From the NCBI RefSeq assembly GCF_019209835.1, contig NZ_JAHUTS010000005.1:186001-250000 (forward strand): a stretch of DNA of 64,000 nt, in the 5' to 3' direction. Below are positions 51,381-62,900 of the stretch, in pieces (the stretch's first letter is position 1; every line of letters starts with the position of its first letter). The notes below the pieces were generated by a model. The model was not told the origin of the DNA. It saw only the letters and a list, made by a program, of their open reading frames with translations, and made no database searches. The position numbers were made by a program, and so were the translations under genes. This DNA comes from Enterovibrio paralichthyis. GTDB taxonomy: Bacteria; Pseudomonadota; Gammaproteobacteria; Enterobacterales; Vibrionaceae.

Positions 51381-54300
51381 TCTGATTTACTCCTTTGCTG
51401 CTCGCGCAGGCGTTGGGTCGCCTGTTCCGGTAATGTCACTTCGCCCGTACTGCGCGAGACTTCCCTGACAACGGGATCATCAATGGTCCCGGTTACCTGA
51501 TAACGAACCTGGGTGAATGCATCAACGACCGGGGACAGCACAGTGGTAACCGCCAGCACGTAGAGCGCCGTTTGGGGCGTGACCGCAAATGCAGTGAAAA
51601 CCGGAATGCCGGAAGTCAGGTCCGGTACGAAACGTACATCAACATTGACCTGATTTTTCACAAGATTTGCGATGCCTTTTATAAACATATCACCTGCCAG
51701 CGCGTTCATCTGGATATTATCCGTGACAACCACCCCGTTAGTGATTGAAGCGCTGCCGCTGATCTCATCAAAAGCAAGACCGTCCTCAAATACGCCGGTA
51801 AAATCGAGCTGCATCTTGCGCAAGATAGAATCAAGGCTGAACAGCCCCAGAAAACGCCCTGCACCGCCAACACCACTGATGTAACCATTTTCAATCTTGG
51901 TTTCCACCATACCGTCGAGCGAAGCCAAATCCATTGCCCACGGCGTACTGTCGAAGCTGATATCGCCTTTAGTTTGCGCCGTGGCATCCTGAATACCGCC
52001 AGTGACTGAAAAGCGTCCCATCAGGTCGCTGCTGTTTTTCGCCGTGACATCAAAGTTGATGGCAGTGTGGTTCAGCCCTTTGGCATCAATAGACCAGTCA
52101 CCGTTGGCTTTGAGGCGCAGGCCACCACTGTCGATGGCAAACTTGGTCAGTGCCACTTTGTCTTTTGATTTCAGCAACTGGGCTTCCAGTTTGCCGAGGC
52201 GGTAGCCCTGCAGCCAAAGCTCCTCAATCACCAAATCCGTCGATGGGATGTTCGCCATCATGGCGCGATCGGCTTTCGTCGCAATGCGGTGGCCGGAAAT
52301 CAAAGCCTCTTCGACAGTCGTCTGTTCCTTTTCTGTGTCGAGATTGAGGTACATGTGCTCGATGGACACGGTCAGTAATTTATTGGCATCCCACCATGCA
52401 TCACCGGAAAGCTCTTCACTGCCCACCAGCAGATGGAAACCGTCATTTTTCTCCCGCGCCGCCAGTGAGAATTTGTTCAGCACGAAGTCATCAGCAAGCA
52501 GTTTGTTGGCTTTCACATTGATGCGTGTCGGCGGATGCAGGATAAACGGCAACTCACCTTTGCTGCCTTCAGATTGCATAAAACGCTCATACACGCCGTT
52601 CCACGCCATCACGTCCAGCTCAGGCACATCAATGCTGACACCGTTGCCCGCAAGCGGCTGCAAAGACAGTTCGCCGTTACCAATCACCAAACGGCTTTTG
52701 GTAACATCAGGCAATTCGCCCCGGATATCAATGTCGGCCTGGTACTTCAGGTTTGGCAGCTCGACCTGCGCCACAATACGCTGTGCATCACCGGAGGCTT
52801 TCAGGTGGCCTTGGGCTTTGGTGCTGACCGGTTTGGTCAACGGTGCCGGCAGGTTTACGGCAATTGGGTTGAGATTGGCGTCCAGACGCACATCATAGGT
52901 AAAACCGACGTCTTTGAGCGCTATGCCCACATCCAAGTCCCAGTTCGAAGACCCTTCAATCAGCGATAAGTCCGGCAAGTCGAGCGCCGACTTCAGGCTG
53001 TCTGCCTTCCACTTGCCCGCCATGCCGATATTGACCAGATAGTTATCCGATTCTGTTTCACCGCGAAAATCAATCTTCACCGGCTGGTTGAGCAGGTCGG
53101 CATTCAGCCTCTTGCTCCAGACAATGTCGTTATCGAACTCGACGGTGCCCTTCACGTTTTTGAGCGTCATCTCTGGTGTCATGATCGCCACCGTATTGCC
53201 GCCCAATGTGGCGCTGCCGGTCGCGGAAACATCATCACCGTTAAGCGGAATATTGAGCGAAATTGCCCCGCTGACATCACCGTCGACCTGAACATGGGTC
53301 AGGGCAGCACCGACAGAGTCCACTAAAGGTGTCGCCAGCATGTAATCACGCAACTCCGTACCGCTGGCGGCGATCTTGCCATCAAGCAACAACACGCCTT
53401 CGTCTGCGCTGAGAGACGGTATTTTTCCCTTAAGATCGTAGCCGCGTGCGCCCATCAAACTGACACTGGATGCATCCAGGTACATGAGATCATTTTCAAA
53501 CAGCAGATCCAGCTGAAGATCAGTCAGCGTCGGCCATTGGGTGTCAAAACTGAACTGGCCATTTTTCAGGGGCACATACGCCTGGAATACCCCTTCGTGA
53601 TTGAGGTACGGGAAGGTATCGAAGTCGCCATACCACAGCAGCTTGGCATTCTCCGCGTGACCACCACGGATAGCAGCCGAAAGGTAATCTGTCAGCTCTT
53701 CACCCAGCGCCAGTGTTGGCAGGTAGCGCCAGGTTTCACCCGCCTTGTACGCATTGGCTTCAGCATAAAAAGATAGCCAGCCATTGTTCTTACCGTCAAA
53801 GGGCCAATCGAGACGGAACTCCCCCACCACATCCAAATCCGGCGAGCTGACGGCCACTTTGTCTGACCAGATGACAAAACCGTCTTCATCCACAACCCAG
53901 TAGGCTGTGACATCGCCCTGTTTGACCGGCAATGGTGCCTGGAAGAACTCGCCGTAAGGCAGGCTGTCGTCGGTCATTGAAAGGACAGCTTTCCCGCTTG
54001 CACCAACGCCCAGCGCTTTGACCTGCAGCTTGTGCACTTCCGGCAAATAGCTCCAATGCTGGAACCCGACATTTTCGAGTGCCAGCGAATACGCCACCTC
54101 ACCATTCACAGGCTTAGCGACGCGAATATCATGAGCAAGACCAACCGGATTCAGAGCGCGGATTGCGCCGTCTACCCCCTCGGGCAAGGTGACCAACTCA
54201 CGCAATGGCAATAACAGAGATAGGTCAACTTGCGACAGGTTCAGCGTCAAGCCCTGCTGATTCAATTCGGCACGAAGAGAAGGCGATGGCCACAGGCGTT

Positions 54301-55264
54301 GACCGGTTTTGATTACGATGTCTTCTGTTGCCAGTTGCCATCCAGACTGCGCTGAGTGGGCAAGCTTGATCACGCCCTGCTCAATTTTCAGTGACTGGGT
54401 GTTACTTGATGATGCCTGCAGGACAGGCTTAGCCGGGAACCAAGCCAGCGCACTGTCCTTGAGACTGACCAGCACGGAATTGGGCTGCCCCTTTTCCACT
54501 GTCAGCCAGACTTCACCGCCAATGCTGGCTTTTGCCAGGGTGATATTGGGGTCGACAAATTTCGATACCCAGTCTTTGACAGAGACATCATCCGCGCTGA
54601 GGTAAAACTCCCCGTCGAGCGACTCAATGCCATCAGATTCTGTAAATACACCCTGGATGCCGATTTTGTTCAGCGATGTGCCCTGAACACTCACCACGCC
54701 CTGAACATGATGGGTGCCGGACTGGTTATCCCAGCGTAGCGAACTGATATCGACAGTTTTTCTCTCACCAGCCAGAGACATCACGGTGACGCTGGCATCC
54801 TGAATAGCAAAACGCCCCAGACCAACCAGAAACAGGTTTTCCAATTGGTCGCCAAGGCTGGTTTCCTGCGCATTGTCGCGTTCAGGCAGTTGGGTTAAAT
54901 CAACATTCAGGCCACCGATGGTGACATAGGAAAAAGTTGGCTCGAGCTGGCGGACACTGGCCAGCAAGTCGAGCTGCATTTCAATGCTTTCTGCGGTAAG
55001 AACTTTGAGGTTGGAAGCCTGCGTTGAGAGAGTCAGATCGTGTAAAGACACAGAGGGCACCAGATAACGCCAGTGCCCTGTAAAGGATTCGAATTCGACA
55101 TGGAAGCCGGTGGCATCGCTGGCCCAACGCTCGAGTGGCGTTTTCACCGTGTCGAGATTAGGCAGAACCACACGCATCGCCGCGGTAATAACAGCGGCGC
55201 TGATCACCAAGATCAGCACCAGCCATTTTACAAATACCGCAAGGCGCCGTACAAATTTGGTCAT
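51377..55264 (-). CDS. yhdP: AsmA-like intermembrane phospholipid transporter YhdP
   Basis: A 1295-residue giant protein with an N-terminal membrane helix (about 10-33, VKWLVLILVISAAVITAAM) and a long periplasmic region of beta-rich repeats (DUF3971/AsmA-type C-terminal domain ending near FTAFAVTPQTALYVLAVTTVLSPVVDAFTQVRY). YhdP bridges inner and outer membranes to move phospholipids, overlapping with TamB and YdbH in E. coli. It lies between rng and nit. The C-terminal tail is basic. Confidence 0.94.
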   Translation of the reverse strand: MTKFVRRLAVFVKWLVLILVISAAVITAAMRVVLPNLDTVKTPLERWASDATGFHVEFESFTGHWRYLVPSVSLHDLTLSTQASNLKVLTAESIEMQLDLLASVRQLEPTFSYVTIGGLNVDLTQLPERDNAQETSLGDQLENLFLVGLGRFAIQDASVTVMSLAGERKTVDISSLRWDNQSGTHHVQGVVSVQGTSLNKIGIQGVFTESDGIESLDGEFYLSADDVSVKDWVSKFVDPNITLAKASIGGEVWLTVEKGQPNSVLVSLKDSALAWFPAKPVLQASSSNTQSLKIEQGVIKLAHSAQSGWQLATEDIVIKTGQRLWPSPSLRAELNQQGLTLNLSQVDLSLLLPLRELVTLPEGVDGAIRALNPVGLAHDIRVAKPVNGEVAYSLALENVGFQHWSYLPEVHKLQVKALGVGASGKAVLSMTDDSLPYGEFFQAPLPVKQGDVTAYWVVDEDGFVIWSDKVAVSSPDLDVVGEFRLDWPFDGKNNGWLSFYAEANAYKAGETWRYLPTLALGEELTDYLSAAIRGGHAENAKLLWYGDFDTFPYLNHEGVFQAYVPLKNGQFSFDTQWPTLTDLQLDLLFENDLMYLDASSVSLMGARGYDLKGKIPSLSADEGVLLLDGKIAASGTELRDYMLATPLVDSVGAALTHVQVDGDVSGAISLNIPLNGDDVSATGSATLGGNTVAIMTPEMTLKNVKGTVEFDNDIVWSKRLNADLLNQPVKIDFRGETESDNYLVNIGMAGKWKADSLKSALDLPDLSLIEGSSNWDLDVGIALKDVGFTYDVRLDANLNPIAVNLPAPLTKPVSTKAQGHLKASGDAQRIVAQVELPNLKYQADIDIRGELPDVTKSRLVIGNGELSLQPLAGNGVSIDVPELDVMAWNGVYERFMQSEGSKGELPFILHPPTRINVKANKLLADDFVLNKFSLAAREKNDGFHLLVGSEELSGDAWWDANKLLTVSIEHMYLNLDTEKEQTTVEEALISGHRIATKADRAMMANIPSTDLVIEELWLQGYRLGKLEAQLLKSKDKVALTKFAIDSGGLRLKANGDWSIDAKGLNHTAINFDVTAKNSSDLMGRFSVTGGIQDATAQTKGDISFDSTPWAMDLASLDGMVETKIENGYISGVGGAGRFLGLFSLDSILRKMQLDFTGVFEDGLAFDEISGSASITNGVVVTDNIQMNALAGDMFIKGIANLVKNQVNVDVRFVPDLTSGIPVFTAFAVTPQTALYVLAVTTVLSPVVDAFTQVRYQVTGTIDDPVVREVSRSTGEVTLPEQATQRLREQQRSKSE

Positions 55265-55280
55265 GAAAAGAACAGTCTCA

Positions 55281-56750
55281 CTACATCATTACGACATCGA
55301 ACTGCTCTTGGGTGTACAGCGGCTCTACATGCACTTTCACTTGCTTGCCGATAAACACTTCCAGTTCGGCAACGGCGTGGGACTCTTCCCCTTCCAGTGC
55401 TTCACCGACAGACGGTGAGGCATACACCACGAATTTATCCGCATCGTAAGCACGGTTAACACGGGTAATCTCGCGCAAGATTTCATAGCAAACCGTCTCG
55501 ATGGTTTTCACCGAACCACGCCCTTCACAGGTCGGACACTGACCGCACAGCACGTGCTCAATGCTTTCGCGGGTACGTTTGCGGGTCATTTCCACCAGAC
55601 CAAGCTGGGTGAAGCCATTGATGTTGGTCTTCACACGGTCTTTCGCCAGAGCCTGTTCCAGTGACTGCAACACACGCTGGCGGTGTTCGTCAGAACTCAT
55701 ATCGATAAAGTCGATAATGATAATGCCGCCCAGGTTGCGCAGGCGCAGCTGACGCGCGATAGCTCGGGTCGCCTCGATATTGGTGTTGAAGATGGTCTCT
55801 TCAAGGTTACGACGGCCAACAAACGCACCGGTATTGATGTCGATAGTCGTCATCGCTTCCGTCTGGTCGATGATGAGATAGCCGCCGGATTTGAGCTCGA
55901 CCTTACGATCCAGTGAACGCTGGATTTCGTTTTCGGTGTCGTACATATCGAAAATAGGCTGCTCACCGGTGTACAGTTCCAGCTTCTCAGTCAACTCAGG
56001 TACGAACTCTTCGGTAAATTCGCGCAGGGCATCCATCGCGGCGCGAGAATCGACACGGATGGTATCCAGTTCAGTTCCGACAAAATCACGTAGGATGCGT
56101 TGCGCCAGCCCCAGCTCACCGTAAAGCATGGACTTGGACGAGCGCTTACCACGACGCTCCAGTACCTTATTCCAAAGGCGTTTTAGGAACGCAGCATCCT
56201 GTGCCATTTCAGCGTCTGATGCACCTTCGGCCGCGGTACGGATAATAAAGCCGCCCAGGTCATCACAGTAATCCGACACCACACGCTTAAGGCGCTCGCG
56301 CTCTTCTTCACTCTCAATACGCTGGGAAACCCCTACGTGGGCAGCGCCTGGCATAAAGACCAGATAACGCGACGGCAGTGTAATGTCCGTGGTCAGTCGC
56401 GCACCTTTGGTGCCCAGCGGGTCTTTCACCACCTGAACCACGATATCCTGCCCTTGGCGAACCAGCTCAGAAATATCGCGCACCTGGAACTGCTGCTTCT
56501 CGTTTTCCGACACACATTCGGTATGCGGCACAATGTCGGATGCGTGCAGGAATGCCGCCTTATCCAGACCGATGTCCACAAATGCCGCCTGCATGCCCGG
56601 CAGCACACGGCTCACTTTGCCCTTGTAAATATTGCCAACGATGCCTCGTTTGGCTTCACGCTCGATGTGAATTTCCTGCAGGTTGCCACCTTCAATCATG
56701 GCGACACGGGTTTCCGTCGGCGTGACGTTAATCAATAACTCTGCGTTCAT
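55281..56750 (-). CDS. rng: Ribonuclease G
   Basis: RNase G (489 aa, the E. coli length) matures the 5' end of 16S rRNA and degrades some mRNAs. An S1 domain (about 35-125, RGIVGNIYKGKVSRVLPGMQAAFVDIG) is followed by the RNase E/G catalytic domain, with DINTGAFVGRRNLEETIFNTN and GGIIIIDFIDM. The zinc-link cysteines are in CGQCPTCEGRG. Overlaps maf by four bases. Confidence 0.97.
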   Translation of the reverse strand: MNAELLINVTPTETRVAMIEGGNLQEIHIEREAKRGIVGNIYKGKVSRVLPGMQAAFVDIGLDKAAFLHASDIVPHTECVSENEKQQFQVRDISELVRQGQDIVVQVVKDPLGTKGARLTTDITLPSRYLVFMPGAAHVGVSQRIESEEERERLKRVVSDYCDDLGGFIIRTAAEGASDAEMAQDAAFLKRLWNKVLERRGKRSSKSMLYGELGLAQRILRDFVGTELDTIRVDSRAAMDALREFTEEFVPELTEKLELYTGEQPIFDMYDTENEIQRSLDRKVELKSGGYLIIDQTEAMTTIDINTGAFVGRRNLEETIFNTNIEATRAIARQLRLRNLGGIIIIDFIDMSSDEHRQRVLQSLEQALAKDRVKTNINGFTQLGLVEMTRKRTRESIEHVLCGQCPTCEGRGSVKTIETVCYEILREITRVNRAYDADKFVVYASPSVGEALEGEESHAVAELEVFIGKQVKVHVEPLYTQEQFDVVMM

Positions 56751-57334
56751 TGCTGATCACCACGTAATTTTTTGAATTCTTTTAACAGCGCGTCAGTTTC
56801 ATAGAGAGGCAAACCCACCACCGCATGGTAGCTGCCATCAATGCGGGTCACGAAGCGCCCGCCCAGTCCCTGAATCGCGTAGCTGCCCGCTTTGTCGCAC
56901 GGCTCGCCACTGTGCCAGTAGGCGTCAATCTCTGCGATATCCAGCGGTTTAAACCACACATGAGTTGTGACCAGTGTAGTCAATGAATGGTTCCGGTCAG
57001 CCAGCGTGACGGCAGTCATCACCTGATGCTGTCGGCCTGACAGCATGCCAAGCATATCGCGTGAAGCATTAAGATCCACTGGCTTTTCAAGCACATGACC
57101 ATCACAAACCACAATGGTATCGGAACCCAGGACAGGTAAGTCAAAGGCTGCCACAGCGACGCCCGCCCTGGCTTTATCTAACGACAAACGGCGGACATAG
57201 TCCGCCGCTTCTTCGTGGTGTTGACGCTGCTCTTCAACGTCAACACGCAATATTTCAAATGGAACCGATAACTGTTCCAGCAGCGCCTTCCTGCGAGGAG
57301 AGGCAGACGCGAGATAAAGTTGAAGATCTGCCAT
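56747..57334 (-). CDS. maf: Maf-family nucleotide pyrophosphatase (dTTP/UTP)
   Basis: A 195-residue Maf protein (YhdE type) that hydrolyses dTTP, UTP and modified forms, linked to septum inhibition when overproduced. The SASPRR motif (about 10-15), DTIVVCDG (DT pair), and the SYAIQGLGGRFVTRIDGSYHAVVGLPLYE motif are present. In the conserved mreD-maf-rng order. Confidence 0.95.
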   Translation of the reverse strand: MADLQLYLASASPRRKALLEQLSVPFEILRVDVEEQRQHHEEAADYVRRLSLDKARAGVAVAAFDLPVLGSDTIVVCDGHVLEKPVDLNASRDMLGMLSGRQHQVMTAVTLADRNHSLTTLVTTHVWFKPLDIAEIDAYWHSGEPCDKAGSYAIQGLGGRFVTRIDGSYHAVVGLPLYETDALLKEFKKLRGDQQ

Positions 57335-57346
57335 GGTTTCTCCAGA

Positions 57347-57835
57347 TCACTTGATCGAAAACTGACGGCGAACCCGTCGAAGCAGTAAAAACAGCCACGG
57401 CCACAACAGGAAGTTCAGCAAGCCCGCCCAAAGCTGGATGGGATCGAACTGCACATTCGAGACCAGATATTCTGCCCAGAACTCCAGTACCTTACCCGCA
57501 AGGGTAAGCAACGAGAGAATTGCAGCCTGTTGCCACAAGGACATGTTGCGCAGCACCTGAAAGTTCAGTGCGACCAGATATACCAGCACAGACATCATCA
57601 GCCCGCGCACGCCCAGTGTTGAGCCCAGCATCAAATCCCAGAGCAGGCCTACCACCAGCGCCGTACCCACGTTCACGCGGTGCGGCAGCGCCAGTACCCA
57701 GTAGAAAGTCACCAAAAGCACCCAGGATGGGCGAAAAGGCGCAAGCTCACCCGGCCAGGGCGCAGCCTGAAGGATAAGGGCAATAATAAACGACAGCCAG
57801 ATAAGTGCGCGGCCACGCATGCTTGAATTAGCCAT
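57347..57835 (-). CDS. mreD: Rod-shape membrane protein MreD
   Basis: MreD (162 aa) is a small polytopic protein with five to six membrane segments, part of the elongasome with MreB, MreC and RodA/PBP2. The overall composition and the mreC-mreD order identify it. It starts 8 bases inside mreC, so is probably coupled. Confidence 0.94.
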   Translation of the reverse strand: MANSSMRGRALIWLSFIIALILQAAPWPGELAPFRPSWVLLVTFYWVLALPHRVNVGTALVVGLLWDLMLGSTLGVRGLMMSVLVYLVALNFQVLRNMSLWQQAAILSLLTLAGKVLEFWAEYLVSNVQFDPIQLWAGLLNFLLWPWLFLLLRRVRRQFSIK

Positions 57836-58787
57836 TAGTGACCTCTTTTTTCGTTTCTGCCGCAGGCGTTTCAGCAGCAGGCTGCTTTACATCGACTTCC
57901 GGTGCTCCGGCTTCAGACTCTTCGCCGGTTGCATCCAGCGCCTCTTCAGCTGCCTGTTTCTTTTCTATGTCGGTAGGCCACACCAGCAGCAGGTAGCGCA
58001 GGCGGTCAAACTGTACTTCCGGTTTGGCATCAACCTGTGCAAACGGACGTTTGTTATCAAAGGAGAAAGAGGTGACTTTGGCAACCGGATAACCTTCAGG
58101 GAACACACCGCCAAGACCCGACGTCACCAGCATATCGCCCGGTTCAATGTCCGCACTGCTTGGAATATTTTCCAGCTGGATATTGTCCATCTGACCACGT
58201 CCGGAAGCGATAACACGGATATCGTTCCGTACCACCTGAACTGGGATCGCATGGGTTGGGTCGGTGATCAAAAGCACCCGGCTGTTGTGCGCCCCCACAT
58301 AGGAGACCTGCCCCACGATACCACGCTCGTTAATCACCGGCTGGCCTTCATAGACGCCGTTCGTCCGCCCTTTGTCGATCATCACCTGGTGCTTGTAGGG
58401 ATCAGAATCGACCGCCATCACTTCCACTACCATCTTGCGTTCATCACGCACAAACGGTGAGCCCAACAGTTCACGCAGTCGCTGGTTTTCCTGCTCCATC
58501 TGATCAAACAGAAGCTGGCTGCTTTTCAGCATCAGCACTTCTTCTTTCAGTGTCGTGTTCTCTATCAGCAGCTTTTGGTGCGAAGTGAACTGGCGGAACG
58601 TGTTGTCCAGCAGATCACGGGGAACATTAGAGGCGTATTGGAGCGGCGCAACCAGGGAGTTGAGCAGATAACGGAAGTGGGTAAAAGCACCCAAACGGCT
58701 ATCAGCCAGCATAAGGCTGGCTGATATTAAAAGAGCAAAGAACAGGCGTAATTGTAGAGATGGCCCACGGCCAAAAATTGGTTTCAT
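57828..58787 (-). CDS. mreC: Rod-shape protein MreC
   Basis: MreC (319 aa) links MreB to periplasmic cell-wall synthases. A short cytoplasmic tail, one membrane helix (about 13-31), a coiled coil (about 70-108) and a beta domain (about 115-275, ERGIVGQVSYVGAHNSRVLLITDPTHAIPV, GDMLVTSGLGGVFPEGYPVAKV) are visible. The last 45 residues are a low-complexity Ala/Glu-rich extension. Confidence 0.96.
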   Translation of the reverse strand: MKPIFGRGPSLQLRLFFALLISASLMLADSRLGAFTHFRYLLNSLVAPLQYASNVPRDLLDNTFRQFTSHQKLLIENTTLKEEVLMLKSSQLLFDQMEQENQRLRELLGSPFVRDERKMVVEVMAVDSDPYKHQVMIDKGRTNGVYEGQPVINERGIVGQVSYVGAHNSRVLLITDPTHAIPVQVVRNDIRVIASGRGQMDNIQLENIPSSADIEPGDMLVTSGLGGVFPEGYPVAKVTSFSFDNKRPFAQVDAKPEVQFDRLRYLLLVWPTDIEKKQAAEEALDATGEESEAGAPEVDVKQPAAETPAAETKKEVTNG

Positions 58788-58827
58788 TCAGTTACAACCT
58801 GTTTGAACTTTGAATTCTCGCGAATGA

Positions 58828-59871
58828 TCAATCTTCGCTGAACAGATCGCCACCGTGCATGTCGATCATTTCCAGTGCTTTACCACCACCACGGGCAACA
58901 CAGGTCAGCGGATCTTCAGCCACAACGACCGGAATACCGGTTTCTTCAGTCAGAAGACGATCCAGATCGCGAAGCAATGCACCACCACCGGTCAGTACCA
59001 TACCGCGCTCTGAAATGTCAGACGCCAGTTCTGGTGGACACTGTTCAAGCGCAACCATCACCGCTGAAACGATACCGGTCAGCGGCTCTTGCAGCGCTTC
59101 CAGGATTTCATTTGAGTTCAGGGTAAAGCTGCGTGGCACACCTTCAGCAAGGTTACGGCCGCGAACTTCAATTTCACGTACTTCATCACCTGGGTACGCA
59201 GAACCGATTTCGTGCTTGATGCGCTCAGCAGTCGCTTCACCGATCAGGCTGCCGTAGTTACGACGCACGTAGTTGATGACAGACTCATCGAAACGGTCAC
59301 CGCCGATACGGACAGAAGAAGAGTAAACCACACCGTTCAGGGAGATAACCGCTACTTCAGTGGTACCGCCACCGATATCGACCACCATAGAACCGGTTGC
59401 TTCCGACACTGGCAAGCCTGCACCGATTGCCGCCGCCATTGGCTCGTCAATCAGGTACACTTCGCGCGCACCTGCACCCAGTGCAGATTCACGGATTGCA
59501 CGGCGCTCAACCTGGGTAGAACCACATGGAACAGCAACCAGCACACGTGGGCTCGGACGCATAAAGCTGTGGTCGTGAACCGATTTGATAAAGTGCTGCA
59601 GCATTTTCTCGGTGACATAGAAGTCAGCGATAACGCCGTCTTTCATTGGACGGATAGCTGCGATGTTTCCTGGCGTACGGCCCAGCATTTGTTTTGCTTC
59701 ATGACCGACTGCCGCGACGCTTTTTGGGGAGCCTGCACGATCTTGACGAATAGCGACAACGGAAGGTTCATCAAGAACAATTCCCTGTCCTTTTACATAG
59801 ATGAGAGTGTTAGCGGTTCCTAGATCGATAGACAGATCGTTAGAGAACATGCCACGAAGTTTCTTAAACAT
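58828..59871 (-). CDS. mreB: Rod-shape actin homologue MreB
   Basis: MreB (347 aa) forms membrane filaments that guide lateral-wall synthesis. N-terminal MFKKLRGMFSNDLSIDLGTANTLIYVKGQGIVL, phosphate-2 VVDIGGGTTEVAVIS and the adenosine motif MVLTGGGALLRDLD are canonical. It lies at the head of mreBCD and directly after the msh genes, as in Vibrio. Confidence 0.98.
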   Translation of the reverse strand: MFKKLRGMFSNDLSIDLGTANTLIYVKGQGIVLDEPSVVAIRQDRAGSPKSVAAVGHEAKQMLGRTPGNIAAIRPMKDGVIADFYVTEKMLQHFIKSVHDHSFMRPSPRVLVAVPCGSTQVERRAIRESALGAGAREVYLIDEPMAAAIGAGLPVSEATGSMVVDIGGGTTEVAVISLNGVVYSSSVRIGGDRFDESVINYVRRNYGSLIGEATAERIKHEIGSAYPGDEVREIEVRGRNLAEGVPRSFTLNSNEILEALQEPLTGIVSAVMVALEQCPPELASDISERGMVLTGGGALLRDLDRLLTEETGIPVVVAEDPLTCVARGGGKALEMIDMHGGDLFSED

Positions 59872-59987
59872 AATCTTCGGTTAATCCTGCAAGCTTTAAA
59901 ATTCTTCAAATTCCGCTAAATGTACCAACGCTGACGGGGCGCGGCAAGGTGATGATCTACAAACCTGAAAGAGATCAGTCTTTTTTT

Positions 59988-62900
59988 TCATTCCCCTGTC
60001 AATGTGATGTTTTTTTCACCTTTATAGATAACCCGATCACTTCCCCGGTAAACCCCGAAGGTACCCACTGCACTCGGATCATCAATAAACTGTCCCCCTT
60101 GCCAGTTGTGTTGCAGCCAAGGTTGGGGCAAAACACCATCTTCCGTTTTACCCAGCAACTGCCAGTAACGGAATTGTTCCCGGTTCAGCTTTGCACCTTG
60201 TTGCGGTGCAGTCACATGGAAAGCCGAAGTACCATTTTTAACCCGCAAGGTCTGAACCGTTTTCCCGTCTTCACTTTTCAGCAAAATCTTGGCCTGTAGG
60301 TTGGCATCATCAGTGCTGCTGAAAAGTATGTCTTTCTGGCCAATCAGGGTCGAAACCACAGAAGCATTGTCACGATCATTGGTGACAAATTTTCCGCCGT
60401 CGAAGACTTCGACTGCCACTGGCATGATTTGTTCAGTAAACGGTGGCTTGGTATCGGTAAAACCTTCCATACGCATACGGCCAAACAGGAATTCGCCTTT
60501 AGCGAATTCTGCCCCGTCACTTCTGCCGTTTGGCGCGGGCAGTTTGGTATTGCAGTTTTCGGATAAGTTCTTATCACAATATTTGAAATCGGTACCGTCT
60601 GTGTCGGGTTTAGCGACCCCAACAGCAAACTGCAGATTATTAAAAGGCCCATCTGGCTCTGCGCCTTTTTCTGCCATCATATTGCCGCTCACCTCATACT
60701 CGCTGTAGCCATCTGCATCTTCACCCCAAGTGCCGACAAGCCTTGCATTTGGATGTAACCAGCGAGAGGTAAAGTCAGCAAAGCCTGACCGGGAAAGTGG
60801 GGATGGGTACACCGCCCAATCGTCAAATAGCGCGACATTATCAGTCAGGTGATAGTTTTTTAACTTCTGATTATCGACGGACATTGCGTGCACAGTGTAC
60901 TCGCCTGTAAATGGCTGGTTGAGGTAGGTAAAACCGCGTCCGAATGTGTCATCTTTAGGCTTGATTCCTGGCTCGATACTGCCTTCCACGAGGAAGTGAG
61001 AAGGGTAGAAGCGCCCAACCTCTTTCTCATTGGGATTAACCGCCATATGCAGATAGGCGCCCTGCAGGCGAGAGCGGATAGCAAACACCCCCACTTCACC
61101 AATGCGTAATTGGTTAAAACTGTAACGTGCCTTATCCGGTGTATCACCCAGAGTAATCTTTGTATTTTCCTTGTATAGGATACCATCCAAATACGCAGAA
61201 ATTCCCCCTGCAGGGCGCAAGAGTTCGGCCCTCTCATCCAGGGAAACAAACGCCAAAGGTGCGTGGTTGTGCCAGAAGTTAGGTGTCATCTCCCGGCTAC
61301 ACAAATTCTGGCTAAAAGGTACTGTACCGCCATTTTTCAGGGCATAGCCTGTTAAATCAGAACCGCCCGTCCAAATCACTGGTTTCAAATTCAGGGCAAA
61401 GGGCTCGCCTGCTTTCTTGAAGGCAAGATCGCTTTCAACATTGTTGGCCGTGGGCTGGCCACAAATGGCAAGTGTGTAAGGTCTGGAATAGAGAAAAGCT
61501 GTCGACGTTGTCTCGTCTATATCACCACCGGGTTTTCCTTTGAAATTATGATTCTTGTTTTTATTGTTTTTAAAATTATCTTCGGTGTGCAACGTAAATG
61601 TAAGAGCTAAAGAGCCTGCGTCATTGTAACTAACAGGTATATTTGCGGCTCCCCCTTTGAAATCAATCACCATTTCGCTGGATGTGACAACATCCACGCC
61701 ATTTAGCACTACCGGCTTCACTCCCACATCAGGTGATATATTTTCACGTGTAACAGTGAATTTAACTGCACCATCTAAATTTTTTATATCGCAAAACTGG
61801 CTATTACCCTGCCCGATGGACTTGAGAAATTGTATTTTTAGGTTTTCAGGCTTTCCTGCAACAAGCTTTATATGCTCACCATCATTAAAACTAAAACCTA
61901 GCGAACCAAAGTTGTAAGGTCCAGCCGATGCTTTAAGTGGCTTAATTTTATTTTCACGCTCATGAAAGACAGCAGAAATATATACATCACCTATCCCTCC
62001 CCCTAGCCATGCATAGGCGACACCGTTTACAACATCAAGGGTTATTGAATGGTTTTGCTTACAATCTGCATCTGGATCTTCACTGGTAGCAAAGCAACCT
62101 TTTGGCGTGGTTACATCGGCTATTAACGTTCCATTTAGAGGTTGTGCCTGGCCGGAGCTATCCTCTACGGTAAAAGTAAGGGGTACACGTTCACAGCCAA
62201 CTTCTTTTGAGTTTTCTGGTGTAATCGTTAATTGATAAGAACTAAAACCACCACCGTAGTGGATTTCAGAAAGTTGGTTCATGTTTATTTGTTGGGCTGT
62301 TACTGCCCCCCAAATTATTGCTCCGTGATGAACTGTTGTAGTCGGGCCGGATAATTTTACCTTTCCCTGGGAGTAGATATATGCTCGAGTTTCAGATCCA
62401 GCGCCCATTTCAACCGAGAATTCACTTTCAGATGACATAGCCTCATGCACAAAGAAAACTGCGTTTTCAGTCTTCCCAGACATGTTAACTCTTGAAAGAG
62501 AAGAAGCCTTTAACTTATTTACGTGAATTTCCACTTTCCCATCGAAATGTAATTCAGCATTTTCACCAACAACAAACTCGCCAAAATAGTATGTTCCTTC
62601 AGAAAAATATGCTTTTCTATTTTGAAGTAATCTAATCGACTTGTAGTTTGGTGAGGATGCATCGAAGTAGAACTCATATTGTCCCCAGTCATTCACTCCT
62701 GGAATTACATCATTGCTTAGATCATCATATCCAGCACCTAATACTAGCTTTTTCAAATTTAGGTTGTCTGGCCTATCATTTCCCTTTTTACATTCAACGA
62801 ATTGGCTACCATTATTGCAGTGAGGTCCATTCGACAAAGCCTTGATGTCATCAAATCCAAGTTCAACATAACCTTCACTTGATTCTTCTACAATTTTTGA

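Noticed and set aside
59872..59987. Terminator after mshQ
   Set aside because: GATCT/AGATC near 59954-59976 is too short to call; msh-mre read-through is possible.
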